Of a stretch of DNA of 64,000 nucleotides, positions 53,642 to 64,000 are shown piece after piece. How positions within the stretch are numbered: the stretch's first letter is position 1; the number at the start of each line of letters is the position of its first letter. The notes beneath the pieces were generated by a model. It made no database searches. It was not told the DNA's origin and saw only the letters and a list, made by a program, of their open reading frames with translations. Location of the stretch: contig JAWZSP010000002.1 in NCBI GenBank assembly GCA_034401135.1, forward strand, positions 5,270,001 through 5,334,000, read 5' to 3'. Made by a program: the position numbers and the translations under genes. The DNA is from Volutella citrinella. Taxonomy: Eukaryota > Ascomycota > Sordariomycetes > Hypocreales > Nectriaceae.

Positions 53642-55443
53642 ATATAATAATACTTTTAATATACTAAGCTTAATAACTATATTTACTATATTTAAATTAA
53701 AATTACTATTTTTTAAAAACTCTATTTTATTTTATTAAAAAGTATCTAAGTTAAAGACCTTAGTCTTTTATTAATATTATAAAACTACTTTTTTTAAAAA
53801 TAAAACTATATTATATTTTAAGCTCTAAGATAATATTAATAATTAAAGTCTTAATTTAAAATATAAAAAATAATAAATACCTAGGTTTACTTAAAAAAGT
53901 ACTAATAATATTATTAATAATATATTTCTTTATATTTATTACTAATTAATATATTTTAAATAATACTAATATAGCTTTTTTTTTAAAAAAAATATACTAA
54001 ATTTAATATATAACTAAATAATATATTATAACTTTTAATTTATAATATTTTATTATACTTATTTTAATAAAATTATTAATTTTAATTTTTAAAATATATT
54101 TTTAAAAAAAAAAGCAGAGCTAGCTATTTTAATTATTTACTTATATAAATTTTATATATAATTCTTAAGTTACTATTAATATAGTTCTTAATAAAGTATA
54201 AGTAAATTTCTTATTAAACTTAAAGATTATTAAGTTTAAAAAGTAATATATAGAACTTAAGTAAAGTAACTATTAAATTAATAACAATATAAATAAAAAA
54301 AAGATCTAGTAACTTATTAAAAAAATCTATTAAAAGTATAAGTACTATTATATATAAATAGTTAAGTAATATTATAAATATTATTTTTATAACTATTTAA
54401 TAAGATATTAAAAAATAAGCTTAAAAAAAAAAGTATATAAAACTTATTATTAATATTACTATTTTTAAATATACTAAATTAGTAATAATTTTCTATTATT
54501 AACTTAATAACTAGACTAAAAATTAAATCTTTTAATAAAAAATTAAAGTTATTAATTTTATAATAGCTTTTTATTATAAAAAAAAGATAGTTAAATAGAA
54601 CTATATTTAATAAAAAGTAAAAGTATATTTAGTTATAAAAACTAAGCTTTTTAAAATAAAATATAAACTATTACTTAGCTTTAACTAGTTCTTTTTACTA
54701 TTATATATTATATAATATTTTAATTATATTAATAATAAGTAACTTTTTTATAAAAAATATATTTTTATTTATTATTAACTAATTATTATAAATAACTATT
54801 TTAATAATTAATATTTAACTAAGTATAAATAAGCTAAGTAAAGTAGTAAAAGGATTTAATATAAGTATTTTAAATATAAAAGTCTCTAACTTTAATATTT
54901 AAACTACTTTTAAAATTATATTTAGATAGTTTATAGTATTATTTTATAATTAATAAAGTAAGTAAAGTAAAAATAGCTATAAAAAGTAAAATAATAATAA
55001 ATAGCTAAGAGTAGTATATTAATAAAAAGATAGAATAAAATAATATAAAAATACTAGATATACTTATTATTATATTATTATTAAATAATACTTAAATAAG
55101 CTCTTTTTTTTATTATAAAGCCTTTTATAATTTTCTATTTAAGCCTTTATATTCCCTACTTTTACTTTTAATAAATAGTTCTTTATTATCTAAATTATCT
55201 ATTTTATAAAGATTATTGATTTTACTTATTATATAATCTTATTATTCTCAGGCAGATTTGCTCCCTAGCAGTCGAGAGACTAACCTAGAGACTAGTACTA
55301 TTGCACTAAGTGGCCTTATAGAAACTATAGTTTCAGATAGGCAATATCTAAAGCTAGTAACACCACTCTACGAAGATCAGGGGAGTAGTACCCAGGGCAT
55401 AGGGAGTAGCTCGATTCCGATCGCGGCGTCTGGACGCGCTTGC

Positions 55444-55689
55444 TCAGGGCGCGAGCGTTTCGTCTTCGGCGGGCGGCCTACGCTTGCTGCGCTTAGCCGG
55501 CGAGCCGTCTTCGCGCTCCGCAGTCGACATGCTGACGGTGTTTGGCCCGTTGAAGTCATCGCTTTCGGATGGTGGTGGTGTTTGGTGGCAGCGGCGTCGC
55601 CTGCGTGTCAATGGCGTTGATGTCGGTGTGGGAGCCGCCTGGTCCTTGGAGATGCCTTCTATCCAGGTTGCGATATCATGGTAGGACAT
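55444..55689 (-). pseudogene. N-terminal fragment of a fungal protein, truncated at the AT-rich block
   Basis: From a Met at 55689 the frame reads 'MSYHDIATWIEGISKDQAA', a Pro/Thr-rich stretch with 'RRRRRCHQTPPPSESDD', and 'REDGSPAKRSKRRPPAED'. It then meets TGA 190 bp before the AT-rich edge. This layout, a short Trp helix, then basic and Pro/Ser-rich disordered sequence, resembles the N-terminus of fungal PD-(D/E)XK nuclease-like-domain proteins. The domain itself is missing, so the assignment is weak. The gene probably once continued into what is now the AT-rich block. Confidence 0.33.
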
Positions 55690-56008
55690 GGCCGCATTGG
55701 CGTGATGACGCAGTGTGATGGGCTGGGTAAATGCATTGCTGTAGCTGGACGGCATTCATTCTACACGCGTCAGTAAACACTGAATACATTGGCAAGGCGA
55801 CAAGCTGGCGGGGTGTGGGTCGGCTGTGGCCTGGGTTGTTGTGGATGTGGCGCAGCACCATGTGGCGCTGTTTGGTGTCTAGGGTAGGATCCGTGTCATT
55901 TAGTTCATGCAAACTAACAAGTATGTTTCTTCCAATAAGTGTATTTACATTACATTCGAGGAATTATAAAGCAATACTAATTGCGATGAGAGACACTATG
56001 TCCTTGAT

Positions 56009-56341
56009 CTAATTTAGTGCAGCCAGTATACCGAATTTCTTAGGTATCAGATTCGCTGCTGTCGACTCATCAGCATCTCTCCCTGCAAAGTATCGTTGCT
56101 CGGCTTCCTTCAGGGGTTTCCATCGCATCCTATGGTTTACAAATTCGAGCAACGTCCCTTGTCCTTGTGCTTCCTGATCAAAGAATATGGATCGCTGAAC
56201 CCCGCGGAGGACTGTAGTTATCCACTGGCTTGCATCTTGGTCGTCGGCGTCGGGGTGTGGGTCTCGATTGTATACTAGCATATGCTTGACTTTGCTGGCG
56301 AACAATTCTCTAAGAATTTTCTGCTGGCATGTAATGCCCAT
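56009..56341 (-). CDS. Short hypothetical protein, doubtful
   Basis: A 110-aa frame with charged, helix-prone sequence ('LRELFASKVKHMLVYNRD', 'PDADDQDASQWITTVLRG', 'HRMRWKPLKEAEQRYF'). The composition looks natural, but no family is recognised. The upstream side lacks a clear promoter or exon, so this may be a remnant near the repeat block. Confidence 0.3.
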   Translation of the reverse strand: MGITCQQKILRELFASKVKHMLVYNRDPHPDADDQDASQWITTVLRGVQRSIFFDQEAQGQGTLLEFVNHRMRWKPLKEAEQRYFAGRDADESTAANLIPKKFGILAALN

Positions 56342-58207
56342 TCCGAGATGACGCTATCCAAATCCGCCCTGTGCACACCCTAAACACAACATGTTTGCAC
56401 CGCAATAGAGCCTTTTCTCCGCTTTCAACCAGATATTTACGACCGTTATTACATACTAAAATCTCTAAAATATTGTCTAGAGTAATTGCGAATTTTTTAA
56501 CCGTTTCCCTTTGAAATGAGGAATTTTCAAAATGGCATTGATGTTGTACCCTGCTCGACCTAAGGCCCTAAACACAGCACCCAAGCTCAGACACACAAGT
56601 GGCAAGGCCCAACATACAATCGACAGCTCAAGTGCAGAGTGTGAAAAGGAAATAGTATCGGCGATAATGCCTGAGAATAATAATAATCGCAGTCGAGCTA
56701 TAAGGCGGCCTTTGCTATACGCATGGCAGAGGATGGGACAAAGCGCACCATGGAATCGTATTGATCAGATCCCTAAAGTCGCTTTTTTGCAATGAAATAT
56801 AAATGCAAAACACTCTCTATGTGTAGATATATTAAAATTGGCCGTAGGTGTTTGCAGGCGCTGGGTATCCTGCGCAATTAGTCAAGATGGGTAGGCGTAG
56901 GCAATGGCCTTGGACGTTGCCGGGAGGCCACGAAACCTTGGCCGGCTTTTCCTGTTTTCTGGGAGATGGTGAGGCAGCTCCTGTTCTTGTACAGACTCTT
57001 GCATCCCTTTCTGAACTTGCCAGAATTGCCTAGGACTGCGTCGAATGGGTGACGGCCAGTGGCGGAGAAGGAATGCCTGGGTGGACGGAAATGAAGCCGG
57101 CTGCTGCTGCAGAGGTTCATGGACTTCCATCACGGCCTTGCGCTACAAATCAAGGATGGAGCGACTGCGTTGTAACCTGTGGCATGCATCATGCATCCGA
57201 GCACCGCTAAAACATTCCACCTATTAGCTAATAGGGCGCTATGCAAGCAGGCAGTACAAGCGCCATCCTAGTGCCATCTTCCTGTGCGTCAGGAGTGCAC
57301 ACGCCCTTGACAAGAGTATTTAGGGAGCGCCCTTCAAGCCGCACCCTAGGAGCCACCCAATCTCGTGGCAATCACGATTCCCGTAAGCTGATTTAATTAT
57401 ACATTCACAATTTCTCCTTCTCTCCATGATGCCCGCGCAGCCAGACGAGCGATGTCACCTTCTGGCGCTGGCAATAGAAACCACTGTGTAATATGATGGA
57501 GATTACATAGATATACGGCTAAGCAGGCTTAAACCCGAGTCCAGCCAAAAGGTTCAAGAACCAAGAATACAGCCCGGGCCTTGGCTCATGCTCAAACACC
57601 TGGTCCTAATGCTTATTCCGGATTACCGGCTCCGAGGGTCTTTTGCCATTGGATGTGCTGTGCAAGGCGGATACTTCTTCTAACAGTCAATCATCAGCAC
57701 AATATCCAGGTGGATGGGGCCCTGGGGATTACCCTCCAACGTGGTGTCAGTATGCCTTGGGGTTTTTATGAATATTGTGCACGAAATGAGCTGGTCTTAC
57801 TATAGGAGATATGCTGACTCTCACATAATGGCTATTGTTCGTGATCATAGCCAAGAGAAGAGAGGCAGACTTATTCGCCTCATCAGGAAAATCGACTCGC
57901 CTTCCATTCTCTTTCGTAACGGCACACAGCTTATCGGCATTATCAGCACAATTTATTCCACACCAATACCGATAGTACTCCGATTGGTTATAATTATCTT
58001 TATAGTCGCTTCTACATTGATTTTTCTTTGGTTCTACGGCCATAGGGCCGGCGAGGTCCGAGACCTTAAGTCTGCTCGAGATGCTGATGCATGCATATTA
58101 TACTCTAAACTTCCTGAACTGACTGACAATATCTTAGGGAGGAAGCATCTACTCTCAATCCCTAACTCTCTTCTAAACTTACTGTGAAGCGGAATCGACT
58201 TGACTAG
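56342..58207. other. Weakly coding or non-coding stretch
   Basis: About 1.9 kb. A plus-strand frame at 57,714-58,187 has one or two hydrophobic segments ('LRLVIIIFIVASTLIFLWF'). Minus-strand frames over the same DNA (57,747-58,309) also look protein-like, so the coding strand cannot be decided. No RNA gene is seen. Confidence 0.3.
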
Positions 58208-58792
58208 GTGAGGGTATTGTCCTGCAACATGATACCTCTCGTCATCTTCTGTATTCTGCATATTGAAGAAGAGTTGGTATTCGTCGCCGTTATGCTCCTT
58301 AAATGGCATCAGTCTGCGCTCAAGGACTCCTCAGAAGCATGCCACAGCTACCACTTTTCTAAAAAGCTTGCCGCAATGCTTGCTGAGGTTGAATTTTCGG
58401 AGAAGCTTGTTAAATTAGGTGCCGAGTTAGCAAAGAGTGCCGAAGCAGCTAATGCCAGTACTGAAGCGGCCAAGGCAAAATTAGAAGAGGCACGAAGTAA
58501 AAGAGAGTTGGCAAAGCAGTACTACAGAGATCTGAAACGGGATGCCGCTGGCATGCCACGATGCTGGGACGAAGAGGGCAGACTCGAATTTGTCACGCCG
58601 GAAACTGCTCTGCTGCGAGACATTACCAATACAGGGTGGGTAGCCGCCCGGCGCCCGCTCGTCCGCGTACCGGCCGCTGGGCCGGCGACGGGTCCTAAAG
58701 TCTATTTAATTTCCGACTTTTATAATAAGGACAGCGAAGACTTAACCTGTTATTATTTTAGAAACAGAGGCATTGCGAAAACTGTGGAATAG
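58208..58792 (+). CDS. Coiled-coil hypothetical protein
   Basis: A 194-aa frame. Residues of about 55-115 form an Ala/Glu/Lys-rich heptad-like coiled coil ('KLVKLGAELAKSAEAANAST', 'AAKAKLEEARSKRELAKQYY'). A globular-looking tail follows ('PRCWDEEGRLEFVTPETAL', 'GPKVYLISDFYNKDSED'). The first 25 residues are hydrophobic and may not be translated; Met codons at 58,292 and 58,376 are alternative starts. No family is recognised. It converges with the monooxygenase gene that ends 151 bp downstream. Confidence 0.48.
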   Translation: MRVLSCNMIPLVIFCILHIEEELVFVAVMLLKWHQSALKDSSEACHSYHFSKKLAAMLAEVEFSEKLVKLGAELAKSAEAANASTEAAKAKLEEARSKRELAKQYYRDLKRDAAGMPRCWDEEGRLEFVTPETALLRDITNTGWVAARRPLVRVPAAGPATGPKVYLISDFYNKDSEDLTCYYFRNRGIAKTVE

Positions 58793-58943
58793 AGGCCCCT
58801 AGGCACGAATTGTTTTATTCAGACATCTTGAATCACTCTACAGCTACACAAACCACAATATGAACGCTACAGCTGGTTTCATAATAATTTGCGGAAATGA
58901 AATCATATGCTTAGGTAACACAGGTTCTGACCAAGTTCAAGAA

Positions 58944-60846
58944 TCACTCGTCCTTGCGTACAACATCGATCCCGTCCATAGTGCCAGTCTCCCTCCAGTT
59001 GCGAACAATGTCTAGAAACGTAGATACTCCTCCGCCATAAGGGTTGTTCTGGATTGTTTTTGCTGTGACCTGACCCTCATCGTTGTAGTATCCAGGAGTG
59101 CAGGTCGCCAGATATTCAGCTCTGTCTTTGCCAACCTTTACCACATGTTCAACCCATTCGGCCTCCACCTTGGGGTTGACCTCCGCTCTTGCTATAGCAT
59201 TATCCCTGACTTTGGACATGATGTGAACCAGATGGGTCGCTTGGTCGTCCAGGCTGTGTTGGTAGTTTGGTATACCAGCTGTTTGCGCGGAGCTGACAAA
59301 AAAGCAATTTGGAAAACCATGCACAGCCCATCCGTGGAGGGTGACTGGGCCATCCTCCCACTTTTCGGTCAAGGAGAGGCCATTGGTGCCAATGATATCG
59401 GCATGGTGGCGGACTTTCCAGTCACTGTTGTACTCGAATCCGGTTGCATAAATAATGCAGTCGAGTTTGTACCCCTTTCCGTTCGCGATGATTCCCTCTT
59501 CGGTGATGGACTGAACACCCTGGCCCTGCGTGTCAACCAACGTGACATTGGGGCGATTATATGTAGAAAGGTATTCATCATGGAAGCAGGGCCGCTTGCA
59601 AAACTGATTGAAGTATGGTTTAAGTGCCTCAGCTGTCTTTGGATCTTTGACAATTTGATCCACACGGCGTCGAATCGACTCCATTTTCTTAAAATCAGCC
59701 AACTGCAGGAGCTTGGCTGTCTCTTCAGTGTTGACAACTTCGACCTTTTGGTGGCCAGTCTTGCTTTGTCCAAACCACCCAGTGAGGTGCTGTAGAGACG
59801 CGGTCCATCCGTCATTGACAAGGTCCTCGTCCACTGCGATTCCGCTGCAGAGTGCAGCAAAGTTGTCCATACGGACGCGTTGCCAGCCAGGTGCTTGTGA
59901 TTCGTACCACTCTTTATCTGTCAGGCGGTTCCTGCGAATGTCGATCGATGATGGTGTTCTTTGGAATACATAGAGTTCTTTAGACCACTCGCCGAGATGG
60001 GGAATAATCTGGATTCCAGTCGCCCCAGTCCCAATGATGCCGACTCGCTTATCTTTCAGTTCGGTCAAATTGCCTTCGGTGTCTCCTCCAGTGTACTGAT
60101 AGTCCCAACGGCTGGAATGGAACTGACGGCCCTTGAAATTTTCGATTCCAGGAATTCCGGGGAACTTGGGGTTGTCAAAGGGGCCAGTTGCCGGTACAAT
60201 CCATTTTGCGCTGATCTTGTCGCCCCGCGAGGTAGTCACGTTCCATCGAATGCTGTCCTCATCCCAGACCATTTCACGCACTTCAGTCTGGAAAAGAGCC
60301 TTTTCGTAAAGACCAAAGTGCTTACCAATGGATCGCAGGTAATCAGATATCTCCTGGCCGTAGGCGTACTTTCTCTTTGGGGTATACCCAAGATCCTCCA
60401 AAAGAGGCAAGTAAATGTAAGACTCAATATCGATTTGAATACCTGGATAGCGGTTCCAGTACCTAGACCTTGTTAGCACAGGTGCTTTTCTGACATGCAA
60501 CGCCGTACCAAACGCCACCAAAGTTTCCACCTTTCTCAATAATGAGGATGTCCTTGAAGCCTGCCTTGACTAGGCGGGATGCCATGACAAGACCGCCGAC
60601 TCCGCCACCAGCAATAACAATATCATGCTCCACTTCAACAGGGTCGCGCTTAAACCCTGGCTCAACGAAAGGATCATCAGTCATTGGCTGGAGGGGACTG
60701 TTGTGAGCATGCTGATATTGACCAATGCCTCGTTTCTGGGTGCGTTTATCTCTCTCTTCGCGATATTTGGCGACCATGGCTTCATAGTCAATCTCAATGG
60801 TTCTCCAGTCAGGAGGCGTAAGGATATCTGCTGTCGCCATTTTCAA
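58944..60846 (-). CDS. Type I Baeyer-Villiger monooxygenase (cyclohexanone monooxygenase-like)
   Basis: Exons 60846-60509 and 60462-58944 with a 46-nt intron (donor GTACGG, branch CTAAC, acceptor TCTAG) give 618 aa. Splicing rebuilds the conserved 'GGVW|YWNRYPG' stretch. The FAD motif is G80-G-G-V-G-G85 and the NADPH motif G257-T-G-A-T-G262. The BVMO fingerprint FxGxxxHxxxW[PD] is intact as F222-K-G-R-Q-F-H228-S-S-R-W232-D. The N-terminal extension of about 70 aa is typical of the longer fungal BVMO group. It converts ketones to esters or lactones using O2 and NADPH. It is divergent from a second BVMO, which suggests joint action or regulation. Confidence 0.94.
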
Positions 60847-62086
60847 TGAGGGTTGATTAGCAAGGTCGATTTCTTCAGTAGGTGGTTGTAAAATGATACG
60901 TTGGTTGAAGTTTTTGGAACTTGAGACTGTGTTTCACGGCCTTTTTATCGACAACGAATATGGTCTCTCTCCGTCTTTGAGAGTCCATTACGGTGAATGT
61001 GGCAGAGCTGTTACGTAACAATGCTCAACTTAAGCTGAGGCGTGAGTGGACCTTGAGTTTCAGTGTTCAAAAGTAACAATTACAAACATTCATTTGGTGA
61101 ATTCGCAAACACTGCAATAGGCGAATCATGGTGCTTTGGTCACTGCGCTGCATGATTATGTAAGATTGAAAGTAATAGACAATGATACATGCTACGCTTA
61201 CTGATAGGACAGTAAATGTCCGGTGACATCCTGCATTTAATACATATGACCTATGAGATGGACCAATAGTTCTTGTTTAGCCTGTAATTACGTAGTCTGC
61301 GTCGCATTCATTAATCATGCAGGCGCGTTTTGCTGATCTTACCAATTAGCTGCTACGGATGAGTACGTTTCGCGAGTACGTAATTTGAAATGACTAACAT
61401 GGTTGGTAGCTAAGGCAGTCAACACCGAACCCTCAAGCTTGAACGCCCCCGCCTTGAGACAAGCCGATACACATCTAACAATTCACAAAGAGAGAAATGC
61501 AAGAAAAAAGCCTTGAGATTTACCGTGGCAGGGTTACGAGTTGTTTGTGAGGCTAGTCACCATAGTTCCGAAGCAACTTTGATGTTTGAAAACCGCTTCG
61601 AATAGAGAATGACTAAAACGAGTATTCAATTTTCATGAAATTATGCAGCTGATGTGTAATGCTGTTTGATGTCTTTAGCTCCATTGTTTCATGCTGCGAG
61701 TGTACCATCCTGTTTCTGAACATCGTATGTTTGCGAGGGCGATGGTGGCTATGTTGTGGGGTAAGACGCCCACTCCCGCATTTTATGGGATGCGGATTGA
61801 CATATACTTAGTGACGCATACCATTTCAATAGAAGCTGGTTTTGTGGGGCCATGGACGGTGCTTGCGAAAACCCCCCCCCCTTGTGGTTACCTCGGACAA
61901 TTCCCGCAGCATATAGCACGTCTAGGTCACGTTGCTACCATTTATACTAGAAGAACTGCTATTCTGCCTGGTGCTCATATATTCCCTAAACTGTTCATCA
62001 TCGGGCGATCACATCACAATCACGCTTGGTCTTATTCGTATGACTTCGACATAAACCAAATCCACCCGACCCTTATACTTGTCAAC
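60847..62086. promoter_or_regulatory. Divergent promoter region of two monooxygenase genes
   Basis: A 1.24-kb spacer between the two BVMO start codons. The downstream gene's frame stays open upstream to 61,691 without family-like sequence, so that part is treated as leader. A run of nine Cs occurs near 61,873. No separate gene or clear operator was recognised. Confidence 0.45.
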
Positions 62087-63876
62087 ATGACGATCAGAAA
62101 TCCCATCAGCAACCGAGAATACACCGATGTCCCCATTGTTATCATCGGGGCCGGTATCTCTGGAATGTGCATGGCGATAGATCTTATCAGGAGAAATGCG
62201 ACTCAAAATTTTGTCATCCTCGAAAAGTCAGCAGGAGTTGGCGGTACCTGGAGAGATAACAAGTACCCGGGCTGTTGTTGCGATGGTTTGCAAAATCTTC
62301 CCAAGCTTTCTTGTGCACAAAAACTAACCTTGGCAGTATGGTCGCACCTCTACAGTTATTCGTTCGAGCAAAACCCAAACTGGACTCGAGAGTATTCAGG
62401 CCAAGAGGAGATTCTTGATTATCTTCAAGAGATTGCACGCAAGTACGACCTCTATCGATACATTCGATTCAGCACATCCGTCGAGACGGCACGATGGGAT
62501 GGCGCGAGCAAGAGGTGGGACATATCCGTCAGTGTAGACGGGGGCAAAGAAGAAGAGTTCGGAAGCAAGTATACAATCAAAACCGACTTTCTAGTCTCAG
62601 CCGTGGGCCAGCTCAATGTGCCAAACATGCCAGAAATCGACGGTCTGTACGATTTCAGCGGCAAGCTCATGCACAGCGCCCGGTGGGATTGGAGCTACGA
62701 TCTTAAAGATAAGAAAGTAGCCGTCATAGGAGCCGGCTCAACTGGAGCACAGATAGTTCCTGAAGTTGCAAAAGTGGCAGCATCCCTCACGGTTTATCAG
62801 AGGACTCCGGCTTGGATAGTCCCTCGCCACAACAAGGATATATCTGACTGGGAACGTCTGCTCTATCGGTATATGCCACCAGTTCGACTAGCTAAGCGAT
62901 CCTACATGATGGATTTTCGCGAAAAGTCCTTTGGAGTTGTTGTAGCTCCCGAAGGGAATGCGGGCGAGCGGTACGAAAATGTCGGCAGAAACCATATGAA
63001 GGGGCAACTCCCTAATCGTGAGGACCTTTGGGAAAAGCTCGAGCCCACCTACAAACTTGGGTGCAAACGAGTCGTCGTGTCCGATGACTACTATCCGACA
63101 TTTCTTCGAGATAATGTCAGACTCGAGACTGGCCACATCAACCGGATGTCAACCAAAGGAATTGTTTGTGATCAAAAAGAAGAGCAGTTTGACCTGATCA
63201 TTCTCGCCACCGGGTTCAAAGCGACTCAATTCATGCATCTAATGGAGATCATCGGCCCCGGTAAACAGCCTCTCAGTCACTTCTGGAGAGACGGTGCCGA
63301 GGCATTCAACGGCGTTTGCGTTGAACATTTGCCAAACTTTGCCATGCTGTATGGCCCGAACACCAACCTTAGCCACAACAGCATCATCTTGATGATCGAA
63401 GCACAGAGTCGGTACATTACCACGCTGATAGCAGAGGTATCAAAAGCCCGTGCAGCTGGTGGACAGCTAGTACTTCAGCCAAAGGCCCAGAAGGTAGCCG
63501 AATACAACGCCAGGGTTCAGTCCTCGCTTGCAACTACCAATTACGCGGACTCTAGCTGCAATAGCTGGTACAAAATAGAAGGCAGCGGGAAAGTTACGAA
63601 TAACTGGCCAGGGACTGCCGTCCAATATCAAGAGGTAATTCTTTGCAATAATACCAATGTTGGAAGAGTAGCTAACACAATATTTAGCTGCTAAGCGAGG
63701 TTAAGTGGAGTGATTACGACGTTTCTGTTACTGGAACAAACAAGGATTCGATAAACGTTACGGGGACTACGGTGTTGGGCAAGGTGAAGGAGGGGTCGTC
63801 TGCCAGGAACGGAATGTTGACGCTAGCAGCGTTGAGTGTTTGTGGTATCTTCTCGGTATATAGATTTGTGCTATGA
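62087..63876 (+). CDS. Type I Baeyer-Villiger monooxygenase with C-terminal membrane tail
   Basis: Three exons, 62087-62285, 62337-63634 and 63688-63876, give 561 aa. The start 'MTIRNPISNREYTDVPIVII' lies directly before the FAD motif G21-A-G-I-S-G26. The first splice restores 'KYPGCCCD|VWSHLYSYSF' and the last gives 'QYQE|LLSEVKWSDYDV'. The fingerprint is F173-S-G-K-L-M-H179-S-A-R-W183-D, and the second nucleotide motif is G198-A-G-S-T-G203. The C-terminus ends in a hydrophobic helix ('MLTLAALSVCGIFSVY'), suggesting membrane anchoring. The 51-nt first intron has a weak GTTTGC donor, a CTAAC branch, no stop, and a length divisible by three, so retention would simply add 17 residues. Confidence 0.92.
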
Positions 63877-64000
63877 GATTTGCCGTGCGACGACAGCCGA
63901 CGTGGTTGGTATCCCTGGAAGTCTTTTATGCTTCTAGTCTAAGACTCGCCTCTTTTCTCCTTAGACAATTTGTACGAAAACTATATTGACTGTTCGGTTC

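Larger units (their letters stand above)
39270..55252. mobile_element. AT-rich, RIP-mutated retrotransposon block
   Basis: About 16 kb made almost wholly of A and T, with TpA-rich words and stop codons in every frame. Both edges are sharp (about 39,270-39,300 and 55,250). Where two copies of a sequence can be compared here, they differ chiefly by C/T and G/A changes. This is the known outcome of repeat-induced point mutation on duplicated DNA in filamentous ascomycetes. Less-mutated pockets occur near 42,440-43,260, 48,970-49,500 and 51,750-52,210. Readable fossils are listed separately. No intact gene is present. The size is small for a centromere. Confidence 0.9.

Noticed and set aside
53550..53738. 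62-codon Ile/Leu/Tyr-rich frame
   Set aside because: A chance frame in AT-rich repeat DNA, overlapping the LTR-like direct repeat.
39270..55252. Centromere
   Set aside because: AT-rich RIP-mutated retroelements are typical of fungal centromeres, but 16 kb is small and genes lie close on both sides; chromatin data would be needed.
61691..62086. Upstream extension of the second BVMO frame to an earlier Met
   Set aside because: The extra 132 residues have no family resemblance, and the Met at 62,087 directly precedes the FAD motif as in relatives.
1..64000. CRISPR arrays, operons or prophage-like modules
   Set aside because: Introns, gene spacing and families show a fungal nuclear genome; no regularly spaced repeats of the CRISPR type exist.

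Overview
The window is nuclear DNA of a filamentous ascomycete, most likely a Sordariomycete (Hypocreales or Glomerellales). The evidence is short GT..AG introns of 46-94 nt with CTAAC/CTGAC-type branch sites, fungal Zn(II)2Cys6 regulators, fungal-only families (2EXR, DUF7730-like), and a 16-kb extremely AT-rich block whose pattern is that of repeat-induced point mutation (RIP). Genes are of ordinary GC content and sit on both strands without operons. No rRNA, tRNA or CRISPR was recognised.

Left arm (1-39,270). Metabolic and transport genes come first: the end of a CoA-transferase family III gene, an MDR oxidoreductase divergent from an amino-acid permease, a serine beta-lactamase-fold hydrolase, an amidase, an MFS transporter facing a Zn2Cys6 regulator, and an FAD monooxygenase. 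From about 20 kb the content shifts to surface and secreted proteins (a Ser/Thr-rich mucin-like protein, a 4-Cys small secreted protein, a second Ser/Thr-rich secreted protein, a GPI-anchor-type Cys-rich protein). Between them lie BTB, flavin-nucleotide-binding, Zn2Cys6, DUF7730-like and 2EXR genes. Broken genes are frequent: a sugar-transporter tail, a kinase-like gene lacking its core, a lone BTB exon, a frameshifted DUF7730-like gene, and several unresolved remnants.

AT-rich block (about 39,270-55,250). No intact gene is present. Fossils of LTR retrotransposons can still be read: a Ty3/Gypsy-like reverse transcriptase with the catalytic YxDD turned into Y-I-N-N, a gag-like segment with a CCHC knuckle whose cysteines have become tyrosines, two unequal LTR copies, a 145-bp direct repeat whose copies differ only by transitions, and a large inverted repeat.

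Right arm (55,250-64,000). A truncated gene abuts the block, then comes a weakly coding stretch, a coiled-coil protein, and two divergently transcribed type I Baeyer-Villiger monooxygenases sharing a 1.24-kb intergenic region. Overall this looks like an accessory, fast-evolving compartment. Multi-exon structures were assembled by reading splice sites and frame continuity by eye; they agree with family signatures but have no transcript support here.
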